The notes under the pieces were generated by a model. It ran no database searches, was not told the DNA's origin, and saw only the letters and a program-made list of their open reading frames with translations. Positions 9,678 through 18,979 of a stretch of DNA of 42,216 nt are shown here, in pieces. This DNA comes from Bacteroidales bacterium. Its GTDB lineage: Bacteria > Bacteroidota > Bacteroidia > Bacteroidales > VadinHA17. Each line of letters starts with the position of its first letter. Positions within the stretch are counted from its first letter, which is position 1. The DNA lies in the NCBI GenBank assembly GCA_012513795.1, contig JAAZBN010000143.1, positions 1 through 42,216 on the forward strand, written 5' to 3'. The position numbers and the translations under genes are program-made.

Positions 9678-10811
9678 ATGATCATTGCAATCAATGCGCG
9701 TACGCTCAGGGCAGTGCCCCGTGACGGTATCGGGTGGTTCACCCTTGAGGTTGTCAGCGGGATGGTCCGTAACCACCCTGAGCACCGGTTTGTCCTGATC
9801 GGCGACAGGAGGCCGGAGCCGCTTCCGGTCAGGGGTGACAATGTTGAATATGTGACCTTACCGTTACGGACAGTGCATCCGCTGCTCTGGCATGGATGGC
9901 ATGAGTATCTGTTGCCACCGGTGCTGAGGCGGACCGGGGCTGATGTTTTCATCGCACCTGACGGGATGATTCCGCTGAGAACGGATGTGCCATGTATTCC
10001 AGTGATCCATGACCTCAACCATGAGCACCGGCCCGGAGACATACCTGGCGCTGAGTGCAGGTATTACCGCAGGCTTTTCCCGCTCTTCGCGGGGAAGGGA
10101 GCACGTGTTGCAACTGTATCACATTTCTCGGCAGGCGACATTGCTGCGACATACGGGATCAGCCCGGACAAGATAGATGTCGTGCCGAACGGTGTTGCCG
10201 GGATTTTTTCTCCGCCGCAGCCTGGCGAGGCGGAGGAGACGCGGAGGCATTACACCGGTGGTAAGCCATATTTTCTGTTCGTAAGCAATTTTTCTCCGAG
10301 GAAGAATGTTGAAGCGGTGATCAGGGCATTTGAAATTTTCAGGCAGAGCGGAGGAGGAGAACAAGTTCTGTTGCTTGCCGGGCGGAGGCTTTACCTGACG
10401 CGTGAGATGGACAGGCACCTGGAGGCCTCCCCGTATGGCAAGGATATTGTCTTTACCGGTTCTGTAACGCGTGATGTGTTGCGCCGGCTCTACGGTGCTG
10501 CGGAGGCGCTGACCTTCGTGCCGCGGTTCGAGGGGTTTGGCATACCCGTAGTGGAGGCGCAGCGATGCGGTGTGCCGTGCATTCTGTCAGACAGCTCATC
10601 ACTCCCCGAGGTGAGCGGCGGCGCGGCACTCTGCGTCAGCCCCGCTGACGCAGGTGCCATAGCCGGGGCTATGGCACGCCTCGTCACCGACGGCGCGCTG
10701 CGCCGCCGTCTCGCTGACGAGGGATATGCCAACTCACTCAGGTACACCTGGGAACAGGCTGCGGAAGAAATGTGGAAATCAGTCATCAAAGCTACCGGGG
10801 GAGCCGCCTGA
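9678..10811 (+). CDS. glycosyltransferase family 4 (GT-B)
   Basis: FLFVSNFSPRKNVEAVIRAF and FVPRFEGFGIPVVEAQRCGVPCILSDSSSLPEV motifs. Confidence 0.92.
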   Translation: MIIAINARTLRAVPRDGIGWFTLEVVSGMVRNHPEHRFVLIGDRRPEPLPVRGDNVEYVTLPLRTVHPLLWHGWHEYLLPPVLRRTGADVFIAPDGMIPLRTDVPCIPVIHDLNHEHRPGDIPGAECRYYRRLFPLFAGKGARVATVSHFSAGDIAATYGISPDKIDVVPNGVAGIFSPPQPGEAEETRRHYTGGKPYFLFVSNFSPRKNVEAVIRAFEIFRQSGGGEQVLLLAGRRLYLTREMDRHLEASPYGKDIVFTGSVTRDVLRRLYGAAEALTFVPRFEGFGIPVVEAQRCGVPCILSDSSSLPEVSGGAALCVSPADAGAIAGAMARLVTDGALRRRLADEGYANSLRYTWEQAAEEMWKSVIKATGGAA

Positions 10812-11413
10812 TGCTTAAACCATTCTTCAGGGACGGCATCCGTGAAGCCGGTTGCGACGAGGCAGGGCGCGGATGCCTGGCAGGCCCCGTGTACGCTGCA
10901 GCAGTCATCCTCCCGAAGAGATACCGTAACAAAGAGCTCAATGACTCCAAGAAACTGACCGCCCGCCAGCGCGAGCGGCTCCGCACGGAAATCATATCAT
11001 CTGCCACCACCTGGTGCGTCGCCTCGTGCTCAAACACCGAGATAGATGAGATGAACATACTGCGCGCCTCTATCACCGCCATGCACAGGGCAATAGACGG
11101 GCTTGAACCCCGCCCGCTCCTGCTCCTGATAGACGGCAACAGGTTCTACACCTATGGAGATATCCCCCATCAGACAATAATAAAGGGTGACGCCACATAC
11201 CTGTCCATCGCGGCTGCATCAGTGCTGGCAAAGACGGAGCGTGACCATCGCATGGAGGAGCTTGACGCCCTCTGCCCCTGCTACGGGTGGCGGCAGAACA
11301 AGGGATATCCTACCCCGGAGCATCGCAGAGCCATTGCTGAATTCGGCCCCAGCCCGTTCCACCGGCTATCATTCAACCTGATTGACCTGCAGCGGGAACT
11401 CCCTTTCTTATAA
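10811..11413 (+). CDS. rnhB: ribonuclease HII
   Basis: EAGCDEAGRGCLAGPVYAAAVIL, LNDSKKLTARQRERL, LLLIDGN; ATG overlaps the upstream stop (TGATG at 10809-10813). Confidence 0.95.
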   Translation: MLKPFFRDGIREAGCDEAGRGCLAGPVYAAAVILPKRYRNKELNDSKKLTARQRERLRTEIISSATTWCVASCSNTEIDEMNILRASITAMHRAIDGLEPRPLLLLIDGNRFYTYGDIPHQTIIKGDATYLSIAAASVLAKTERDHRMEELDALCPCYGWRQNKGYPTPEHRRAIAEFGPSPFHRLSFNLIDLQRELPFL

Positions 11414-11489
11414 AATGTTAAAATCATTATTCCTGAGAATGTATTTTGATATCTTTGGTTCCAAACTTAAATCAACAACACCATAAATC

Positions 11490-13634
11490 ATGAGAAAACT
11501 ACTGGCAATTATTGTTATCCTTGTAACCTTCTCAGCCTCGCAGGCCAGGGCTGATGAGGGCATGTGGCTGCTGCCGCTCATCGAGAAGCTCAATATCGGC
11601 ACTATGACCGAGATGGGGCTCAAGCTGACAGCGGAAGACCTGTACAGCATCAACCAGGCAAGCGTTAAAGACGCCATCGTCATCTTCGGAGGCGGCTGTA
11701 CCGCTGAGATCGTCTCTCCTCACGGCCTGCTTCTTACCAACCACCACTGCGGTTATGGCCAGATCCAGAACCACAGCACAGTTGAGCATGACTATCTCAA
11801 TAACGGTTTCTGGGCCATGTCAAAGGAAGAGGAACTTCCCAATCCCGGCCTGTCAGTCACCTTCCTGGTGCGCATTGAAGATGTTACCTCAAGGGTACTT
11901 GGCAAGGTCAATCCAGACATGACCGAAGCGGCACGCCGCGAAGCCATCCAGGCTGAGAGCGCCGCCATCACCTCAGAGGCTACGAAGGGAACCCACTACA
12001 ACGCCCGCGTATCATCATTCTACAGCGGAAACCAGTATTTCCTGCTTATCTATGAGGTTTTCTCCGATGTCAGGCTTGTGGGAACACCCCCTAACTCAAT
12101 CGGGAAATACGGCCATGACTCTGATAACTGGATGTGGCCGCGCCATACCTGCGACTTCAGCGTTTTCAGGGTATATATGGGTCCTGACGGGAAACCGGCT
12201 CAGTACTCGAAGGACAATGTTCCGCTCAAACCGAAGCATTACCTGCCTGTCTCAATCAAGAACCTGCAGAAGAACGATTTTGCAATGGTAATGGGCTACC
12301 CCGGCACCACCACCAGGTACATGACATCGTACGAGGTTGACGAGGCAATGAAGATCACCAACGCCAACAGGGTAAAGATCCGTGGTGCACGCCAGGAGAT
12401 ATGGATGAAGGATATGATGGCAGACCCGAAGGTAAATATCCAGTATGCATCCAAATACGCCGGTTCATCCAATTACTGGAAGTTCTCAATCGGCCAGAAC
12501 GCCGGTCTCACCCGTCTGCGCACCGCAGAAAAGAAAGCGGCTTTCGAAGCTGAATACATGAAGTGGGTAAACGCTGATCCGGCCCGCAAGGCAAAATACG
12601 GCAATGCACTTTCCCTGATCGAAAACGCCGTTAAGGGAAGGGCCGAAAAGTACAACGTTTCCCAGTATATGAGAGAAGCATTGTCGACAGAACTGTTGGG
12701 CTTCGCCGGCCAGATGACCATGCTCGAGGAGGCCCTTGTAAAAAAGGATGCTGAGAGAATCAACGGCATGACAGGAAGGCTTAAGAGATCTGTTGAGAAT
12801 TTCTACGGTGATTATAACTATCCTACCGACCAGAAAACCACAAAGGCGATGCTGAAGCTCTACAGGACTGACATTGATCCGAAGTACTGGCCATCGTTCT
12901 ACAAGCTGATTGACACGAAATTCAAGGGAAACATCGACGCCTTCGTTGATAATATCTTTGCGAAGTCAATCTTTGTCTCACAGGAGAAACTGGCGGCATT
13001 TCTCGAGGCTCCCAGCCTGAAGGTCCTTCAGAAGGATCCTGCATTTATTGTTGCCAAATCAATCAACGAGATGAACTCGACATTAATGAAGGATCTCCAG
13101 GGATTCAGTGCTGACCTCTCAAAGGGGCAGCGTCTCTACATGGCCGGAGTAATGGAATACCAGCCTGACAAGACACAGTACCCTGATGCCAACTCCACCA
13201 TGAGGCTCACCTACGGTAAGGTACTCGACTACTACCCGTATGATGCAGTTCATTACAACTGGTATACGACCCTCGACGGCGTTGTGCAGAAATACAAGAA
13301 GGGTGATTATGAGTTTGATCTGCCGCAGCGGCTCATTGATCTCAACAACAAAAGGGAGTATGGCCGTTACGGTTCACCTGATGGCTACATGCCTGTATGT
13401 TTCATCACCAACAATGACATCACCGGTGGCAACTCAGGCAGTCCGGTCATTAATGGCAACGGCGAACTGATCGGTCTTGCCTTTGACGGCAACTGGGAAG
13501 CCATGACCGGAAACATAGCATTCGAACCTGACCTCCAGAGATGTATCAACGTAGACATACGCTACGTTCTCTGGGTGATTGACATCTATTCAGGGGCAGG
13601 GTATCTGCTCAATGAGATGGATATCAGGCAGTAA
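11490..13634 (+). CDS. S46 family serine dipeptidyl peptidase, DPP7-like
   Basis: TNHHCGYGQIQ catalytic His region, ITGGNSGSPVINGNGELIGLAFDGNWEAM catalytic Ser region; signal peptide. Confidence 0.93.
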   Translation: MRKLLAIIVILVTFSASQARADEGMWLLPLIEKLNIGTMTEMGLKLTAEDLYSINQASVKDAIVIFGGGCTAEIVSPHGLLLTNHHCGYGQIQNHSTVEHDYLNNGFWAMSKEEELPNPGLSVTFLVRIEDVTSRVLGKVNPDMTEAARREAIQAESAAITSEATKGTHYNARVSSFYSGNQYFLLIYEVFSDVRLVGTPPNSIGKYGHDSDNWMWPRHTCDFSVFRVYMGPDGKPAQYSKDNVPLKPKHYLPVSIKNLQKNDFAMVMGYPGTTTRYMTSYEVDEAMKITNANRVKIRGARQEIWMKDMMADPKVNIQYASKYAGSSNYWKFSIGQNAGLTRLRTAEKKAAFEAEYMKWVNADPARKAKYGNALSLIENAVKGRAEKYNVSQYMREALSTELLGFAGQMTMLEEALVKKDAERINGMTGRLKRSVENFYGDYNYPTDQKTTKAMLKLYRTDIDPKYWPSFYKLIDTKFKGNIDAFVDNIFAKSIFVSQEKLAAFLEAPSLKVLQKDPAFIVAKSINEMNSTLMKDLQGFSADLSKGQRLYMAGVMEYQPDKTQYPDANSTMRLTYGKVLDYYPYDAVHYNWYTTLDGVVQKYKKGDYEFDLPQRLIDLNNKREYGRYGSPDGYMPVCFITNNDITGGNSGSPVINGNGELIGLAFDGNWEAMTGNIAFEPDLQRCINVDIRYVLWVIDIYSGAGYLLNEMDIRQ

Positions 13635-13664
13635 CCTGCAGGCAAAAAGCAATAGGCATTAGTG

Positions 13665-13696
13665 AAAAAAGGGATTCCAGAATTGGATCCCTTTTT
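13665..13696. terminator. probable bidirectional intrinsic terminator after the S46 peptidase
   Basis: AAAAAAGGGATTCC-AGAATT-GGATCCCTTTTT stem with flanking A/T tracts. Confidence 0.7.
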
Positions 13697-13775
13697 CATT
13701 CTTAATGAACTGTAACCACAGGCCTTGATCCTTTGCCAGCACTACTGCCCTCCCCTGCAATCTGGCTGCTCGCTA

Positions 13776-13796
13776 AAAATGCCCCCCGGGCATTTT
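13776..13796. terminator. terminator-like hairpin
   Basis: Perfect inverted repeat AAAATGCCC-CCC-GGGCATTTT. Confidence 0.5.
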
Positions 13797-13815
13797 ATTC
13801 ACGCTCGCCCCTATC

Positions 13816-13845
13816 TTGCCTAATGCCTTAAAAAGAGTACCTTTG
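13816..13845 (+). promoter_or_regulatory. Bacteroidota-type promoter (-33 TTG / -7 TACCTTTG) for marC-rnhA
   Basis: TTG at 13816-13818, 19-nt spacer, TAnnTTTG at 13838-13845, start codon at 13860. Confidence 0.5.
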
Positions 13846-13859
13846 CAAAAATTTCCCCA

Positions 13860-14438
13860 ATGCAGTTTAATCTCCTTGACATATTAGCCTGCTTCATGGT
13901 GTTGTTCGCAATCATTGACATGCCGGGATCGATCCCTATCATCCTGGATATCAAATCTAAGACCGGCAACATCCACCCCTGGAAGGCAACCCTGGTCTCG
14001 CTTTCCATTTTCCTTGCATTCCTTGTCTTCGGGGAGAAACTTCTCAGCATATTCGGTATTGACGTAGGTTCGTTCGCAATAGCAGGTGCATTCATCATTT
14101 TCCTGATCGGGATGGAAATGGTGCTCGGTGCAGAGTTCTTCAAGCATGATTCGCCCGGGGGCGGAACCATTGTGCCGATAGCCTTTCCGCTAATTGCCGG
14201 TGCCGGATCCATTACCACCATCCTTTCTCTCAGGGCTGAGTATGCAACTATAAACATCCTTATTGCCCTGATGCTGAACATGGTGATCATATATACCGTC
14301 CTCAGGCTCACGACGAGGATCGAGCGTCTGCTGGGGCCCACCGGGCTGCACATACTGAAGAAATTTTTCGGTATTATCCTTATTGCCATCGCCATAAGGC
14401 TGTTCATCAACAACACAGGCATCACCCTTCCGCAATGA
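13860..14438 (+). CDS. MarC family membrane protein
   Basis: 192 aa polytopic; FAIIDMPGSIPIILDI and PIAFPLIAGAGSITTILSL motifs. Confidence 0.9.
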   Translation: MQFNLLDILACFMVLFAIIDMPGSIPIILDIKSKTGNIHPWKATLVSLSIFLAFLVFGEKLLSIFGIDVGSFAIAGAFIIFLIGMEMVLGAEFFKHDSPGGGTIVPIAFPLIAGAGSITTILSLRAEYATINILIALMLNMVIIYTVLRLTTRIERLLGPTGLHILKKFFGIILIAIAIRLFINNTGITLPQ

Positions 14439-14917
14439 GTCCGTCAGTGGTTTCTATCTATACTGACGGTGCCTGCAGCGGCAATCCCGGTCCGGGAGGC
14501 TACGGTGTGGTGCTTCTTTCGGGTTCGCTCCGCAAGGAGCTCTCAGGAGGTTTCAGGCTCACCACCAACAACCGGATGGAGCTTCTGGCAGCCATCACCG
14601 GACTTGAGGCGCTCAAACTTGACGGGCTGGTTGTAAGGTTGTACACCGATTCACAATACCTTGTCAATGCGGTCAACAACGGCTGGCTCTTCAGCTGGGA
14701 AAAGAAACGGTTTGCCAAAAAGAAAAACCCGGATCTGTGGATCCGTTTCCTGGAGGTTTACAGGCGTCACAGGGTGACCCTTGTGTGGGTGAAAGGTCAT
14801 AACAATGACCCTGAAAATGAACGATGTGATACCCTTGCGGTGGCAGCATCAAAGCTTCCGGGTCTTCCTGAAGATGAAGGCTACAAGGCAAATGGTGATG
14901 ATGAAGAGATCATCTGA
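14435..14917 (+). CDS. rnhA: ribonuclease HI
   Basis: IYTDGACSGNPGPGGYGVVL, TNNRMELLAAI, LYTDSQYLVNAV, WVKGHNNDPENERCDTLA; ATGA overlap with marC. Confidence 0.96.
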   Translation: MSPSVVSIYTDGACSGNPGPGGYGVVLLSGSLRKELSGGFRLTTNNRMELLAAITGLEALKLDGLVVRLYTDSQYLVNAVNNGWLFSWEKKRFAKKKNPDLWIRFLEVYRRHRVTLVWVKGHNNDPENERCDTLAVAASKLPGLPEDEGYKANGDDEEII

Positions 14918-14979
14918 CAGGTGACAGTAATATTTGTCTTTTATAAAAAAAGTGCAATTTTTGTAAAAAAAGGGGAGAG

Positions 14980-15384
14980 ATGAAAAGTTTCTTACACAAA
15001 GCAACAGACCTGACGCCGGAGATAATCCTGTCTCCTGCAGAAAACCGGTTCATTATCGCCGGGAAGTCGGCGCCTGAAGATGTCAGGGGTCTTTATTACC
15101 CGGTTATTGAATGGATGCAAGAGTTCGTTGCGGAAATAAAAAGGGGGCACAATTACACTGACGCCAACCCGCTCCGCCTTAAGCTTGATCTTGAATACTT
15201 TAACTCATCCTCAGCAAAGTTTCTCTTTGACATCTTCGGCCACCTGAAGGAGATGAGCAACGAAGGGATTCCCGTGGACATCGAATGGCATTATGACGAG
15301 GAAGACACGGATCTTCGCGAGGCCGGCGAGGACCTGGCGCTGCTTGCTGAACTGCAGTTCAGGTATTGCCCGAAAACCAGATGA
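14980..15384 (+). CDS. SiaC-like regulatory phosphoprotein (DUF1987)
   Basis: 134 aa; TPEIILSPAENRFIIAGKSAPEDV...YYPVIEWM...YFNSSSAKFLFDIF is characteristic of DUF1987/SiaC. Confidence 0.8.
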   Translation: MKSFLHKATDLTPEIILSPAENRFIIAGKSAPEDVRGLYYPVIEWMQEFVAEIKRGHNYTDANPLRLKLDLEYFNSSSAKFLFDIFGHLKEMSNEGIPVDIEWHYDEEDTDLREAGEDLALLAELQFRYCPKTR

Positions 15385-15872
15385 GCCAGCTTAGAGGACC
15401 CGCAGAACTTTACCAGCTCCTTGATTCGCTGCAGATACCCTATGAATATATAGAGCATCCTCCCGTGCCGACGGTTGAGGAAGCAATGAAATACTGGTCC
15501 GGCATCGACTCCGGCCACTGCAAGAACATTTTTTTTCGCAATCACAAGGGTGACCGCCATTACCTCGTAATACTTTATTACGATTCAAAACTGAATATCA
15601 GGGAGCTGGAGCAAAAGCTCCGCCAGGGAAAACTCTCCTTTGCCTCTGACCGCAGGCTGATGCAGTATCTGGGCCTCACCCCCGGCTCGGTCTCCCCTTT
15701 CGGCCTTATCAATGACCATACACGTCACGTACATCTGTTCATTGACAGGACTCTTCTTGATCATGAGAGGCTCTCATTTCATCCCAACACCAACACTGCC
15801 TCCCTGATCATCCCCCGTGAAGGGCTATTCAGGTTCCTGGCCCACACCGGCAACACCTACGAATATTTCTGA
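15381..15872 (+). CDS. prolyl-tRNA editing-domain protein (YbaK/ProX-like)
   Basis: YEYIEHPPVPTVEEA, CKNIFFRNHKGDRHYLVIL, LGLTPGSVSPFGLIND; ATGA overlap with upstream gene (15381-15384). Confidence 0.88.
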   Translation: MSQLRGPAELYQLLDSLQIPYEYIEHPPVPTVEEAMKYWSGIDSGHCKNIFFRNHKGDRHYLVILYYDSKLNIRELEQKLRQGKLSFASDRRLMQYLGLTPGSVSPFGLINDHTRHVHLFIDRTLLDHERLSFHPNTNTASLIIPREGLFRFLAHTGNTYEYF

Positions 15873-16116
15873 AACCGCTTCCATGGCCCTCTTCCGCGAG
15901 GTGGCCTTCCGGATCCTTTCCCATACCCTGTACACATACGGGTTTATCTGATCCGGAATAACGGCAGGGTCATAATCGCCATTTACCAGACCCGTTCCGT
16001 CGTTCGCCGGAAATAATTCCAATTTTCCCTGACATATATAATAATGATGCAGCAATAAACTCAGTCTGACAGTCTTTTATCCGGACTTGCACCTTAAACT
16101 AAAACTCATTACTGCC

Positions 16117-18843
16117 ATGAAAAGAATTGCATTAACGCTTGCAGGGCTGATTCTATGCACTCTCGGAGGAGCCAGGGCGGAAAGCCTGACTGAAAAACGG
16201 TCAGATACCCGGAACAACAGACAGAACGGCACACGGCCGGCCGGACAAAAAGAAACAGTAGTTGCAAACCAGGACTCCATTCAGAAAAAAACCTACAGCG
16301 CCACATTTGTTACCACCCCCCCTCTCATCGACGGGGCAATCGAGGACGATGCCTGGCTTAACGGTGAATGGCAGGGCGATTTCACCCAGTTTGAGCCTCA
16401 TAACGGCGCGCCTGCCTCCCAAAAAACAGAATTCAAGATCCTGTTTGATAACAACAACATTTACGTGGCATTCAAGGCCTATGACACAAATCCTGACAGC
16501 ATTGTCAGGCGTATAGCACGACGGGACAACGGTGACGGTGATTTCGTGGGTGTCGGCTTTGACAGCTACCATGATCTCCAGACCGGCTTTGCTTTCATGG
16601 CAAATGCCGCCGGCGTCAAGAATGATTTCATATGGTCACAGGACGGCCGTATGGAGGATGATACCTGGGACCCCATCTGGTTCGCAGGATCCAAAATATA
16701 CGACTGGGGATGGGCTGCAGAGATGAGGATACCTCTTACCCAGCTTCGCTTCAGGATATCTGATGACGGGGTCTGGGGATTGGAGATATTTCGCCGCCTT
16801 TTCCGAAACCAGGAAATGTCTGCGTGGCAGCCAATTGACAGAAACGCTTCAGGTCTTGTACATAACTTCGGAAAACTTACAGGCCTTACTGGCATTAAAC
16901 CAAAGAAACAGGCTGACATCACTCCCTTCGTGGTTGGAAGCCTTGAGACTTTTGAAAGCGAAGAGGGCAATCCCTTCGCCACAGGCAGAGCCTGGAAATA
17001 CAACGGAGGTCTTGATGCCAAGTTCGGTATCACCAACAATATGACGCTTGACCTTACTGTCAACCCCGATTTCGGGCAGGTTGAGGCTGACCCCTCCGAG
17101 GTAAACCTCACCGCCTACGAAACCTTCTTCCAGGAGAAGAGGCCCTTCTTCATTGAAGGCAATAACATCACAAGCCTTAAGACAGGAGTAGGTGACGGCG
17201 ACCTTGGCTTTGACAACCTCTTCTATTCGAGAAGGATAGGGAGAAGCCCGCATCTCGGAGCAGAGACCGAGGAGAACGAATTTGCACGTGTACCACGCGT
17301 TACCCCGATTATCAGCGCAGCCAAGCTTACCGGGAAAACCCCTGACGGCCTTTCCGTTGGCATCGTTGAAGCGGTGACCGCGGAAGGCAGGGCTCTTATT
17401 GATTCTCTTGGTGAGAGGAGCGAACAGACGGTAGAGCCTCTGACCAACTATTTCGTCTCAAGGATTTCGAAGGACTTCGGGGGAGGAAGGACAATCATCG
17501 GCGGAGCCTATACAAACACCTACCGGTTCCTTGACGCAAGAGGAACTGATGAGCTGGTACGCAGCGCCAACACCGCCGGGGTCGATTTCACCCACTTCTT
17601 CGGAGAAGAACGGAAGTGGTTACTGTCAGCAACTGCAGCAGGAAGTAACCTCAACGGCAGCAAAGAGGCCATTGAAAAGGTTCAGCGATCATCCATCCAT
17701 TTCTTCCAGAGACCTGATGCTGATTACATTGAAGTAGATCCCACACGCACCAGCCTCAACGGCTTCGGAGGCAATATCCAGGCAGGAAAGGTAGGGGGAA
17801 AATGGAACTTCACGGGATTTGCATACCTGAAATCACCCGGATTTGATCTCAATGACGTTGGGTACCTTCAGAGTGCCGATGCAATCTTTGCGGGCCTCTG
17901 GTCAGCATACAGCTTTGACAAACCATTCAGCATATTCAGGAGGATAAGACCCAACGCCAACCTGGTTGGTATCTGGGACTTCGGCGGCACACACCTGGCC
18001 ACTAATGGCAACCTCAGTTTCTATATCCAGTTCAAGAACCTGTGGTGGACCAACTACGGGGCAAGCTATCGCGGGAACGCATTATCAACAACCCTCCTCA
18101 GGGGAGGGCCTGTAATGATCAATCCCTCATACCTCAACTGGTGGTTTAACCTTGGATCAAACAGCTCAAGGAGCGTTTATGCCACCGTCTTCGCAAACGG
18201 GGGCAACGGCGGAGAAGACTCCTCTGAAAGATATACGGCAGGACTTAATCTCACGGTCAAACCAGGAAGATCATTTACTGCTACGCTTTCTCCATCCTAT
18301 TCAAGAAACAGGAATGAAATCCAGTACGTAACACATGCCAGTGAACCCGATCGGTACATCCTGTCACGTATAGATCAGCAGATTGTCAGCATGTCAGTAA
18401 GACTGAATTACAATATCACACCTGACCTGACTGTACAATACTGGGGACAGCCATTCCTTGCCGCAATGGATTACAGCAGGTTCAAGGCAGTTACCAACCC
18501 CAGGGCAGATAAGCTGACTGACAGGTTTCACCTTCTTACAGATGAAGAAATGACTTATGATGCTGATGAAAACAGGTATTCAGTTGATGAAGACGGTGAT
18601 GAAACAATTGACTACAGCTTTGACAACCCGGACAACAACTATGACCAGTTCCTTTCAAACCTGGTTGTCAGGTGGGAGTTCAGGCCGGGGTCAACACTGT
18701 TCCTCGTCTGGTCACAGACCCGCAGCTACAATGATACAACAGGGTCATTCTCACTCGAAGAGAACCTTAACAACCTTTATACAACTGAAAAACCATATGA
18801 TGTCTTCCTGGTAAAATTTACCTACCGTTTCGGTTTGCGCTAA
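16117..18843 (+). CDS. DUF5916 domain protein with N-terminal CBM9-like domain (paralog 1)
   Basis: TTPPLIDGAIEDDAWLNGEWQGDFTQFEPHNG...NPDFGQVEADPSEVNLTAYETFFQEKRPFFIEG; C-terminal barrel-like KFTYRFGLR; ATG 16117 begins a good signal peptide. Confidence 0.88.
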   Translation: MKRIALTLAGLILCTLGGARAESLTEKRSDTRNNRQNGTRPAGQKETVVANQDSIQKKTYSATFVTTPPLIDGAIEDDAWLNGEWQGDFTQFEPHNGAPASQKTEFKILFDNNNIYVAFKAYDTNPDSIVRRIARRDNGDGDFVGVGFDSYHDLQTGFAFMANAAGVKNDFIWSQDGRMEDDTWDPIWFAGSKIYDWGWAAEMRIPLTQLRFRISDDGVWGLEIFRRLFRNQEMSAWQPIDRNASGLVHNFGKLTGLTGIKPKKQADITPFVVGSLETFESEEGNPFATGRAWKYNGGLDAKFGITNNMTLDLTVNPDFGQVEADPSEVNLTAYETFFQEKRPFFIEGNNITSLKTGVGDGDLGFDNLFYSRRIGRSPHLGAETEENEFARVPRVTPIISAAKLTGKTPDGLSVGIVEAVTAEGRALIDSLGERSEQTVEPLTNYFVSRISKDFGGGRTIIGGAYTNTYRFLDARGTDELVRSANTAGVDFTHFFGEERKWLLSATAAGSNLNGSKEAIEKVQRSSIHFFQRPDADYIEVDPTRTSLNGFGGNIQAGKVGGKWNFTGFAYLKSPGFDLNDVGYLQSADAIFAGLWSAYSFDKPFSIFRRIRPNANLVGIWDFGGTHLATNGNLSFYIQFKNLWWTNYGASYRGNALSTTLLRGGPVMINPSYLNWWFNLGSNSSRSVYATVFANGGNGGEDSSERYTAGLNLTVKPGRSFTATLSPSYSRNRNEIQYVTHASEPDRYILSRIDQQIVSMSVRLNYNITPDLTVQYWGQPFLAAMDYSRFKAVTNPRADKLTDRFHLLTDEEMTYDADENRYSVDEDGDETIDYSFDNPDNNYDQFLSNLVVRWEFRPGSTLFLVWSQTRSYNDTTGSFSLEENLNNLYTTEKPYDVFLVKFTYRFGLR

Positions 18844-18865
18844 GCGCCTCTGAAAGCAGGTCCGG

Positions 18866-18903
18866 AAGAGCGGTGGATGTTTGTCTGTCGCTCTTTTTTT
18901 TTG
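18866..18903 (+). terminator. intrinsic terminator between the two DUF5916 genes
   Basis: AAGAGCG ... CGCTCTT inverted repeat followed by a long T tract. Confidence 0.75.
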
Positions 18904-18979
18904 TCCCTTTTCATTTAAGTCGCCCTGATTTAATTTTGTTTAACTTTGTGTTACTTTACTGTCCCTTAAACCCCTTGCC

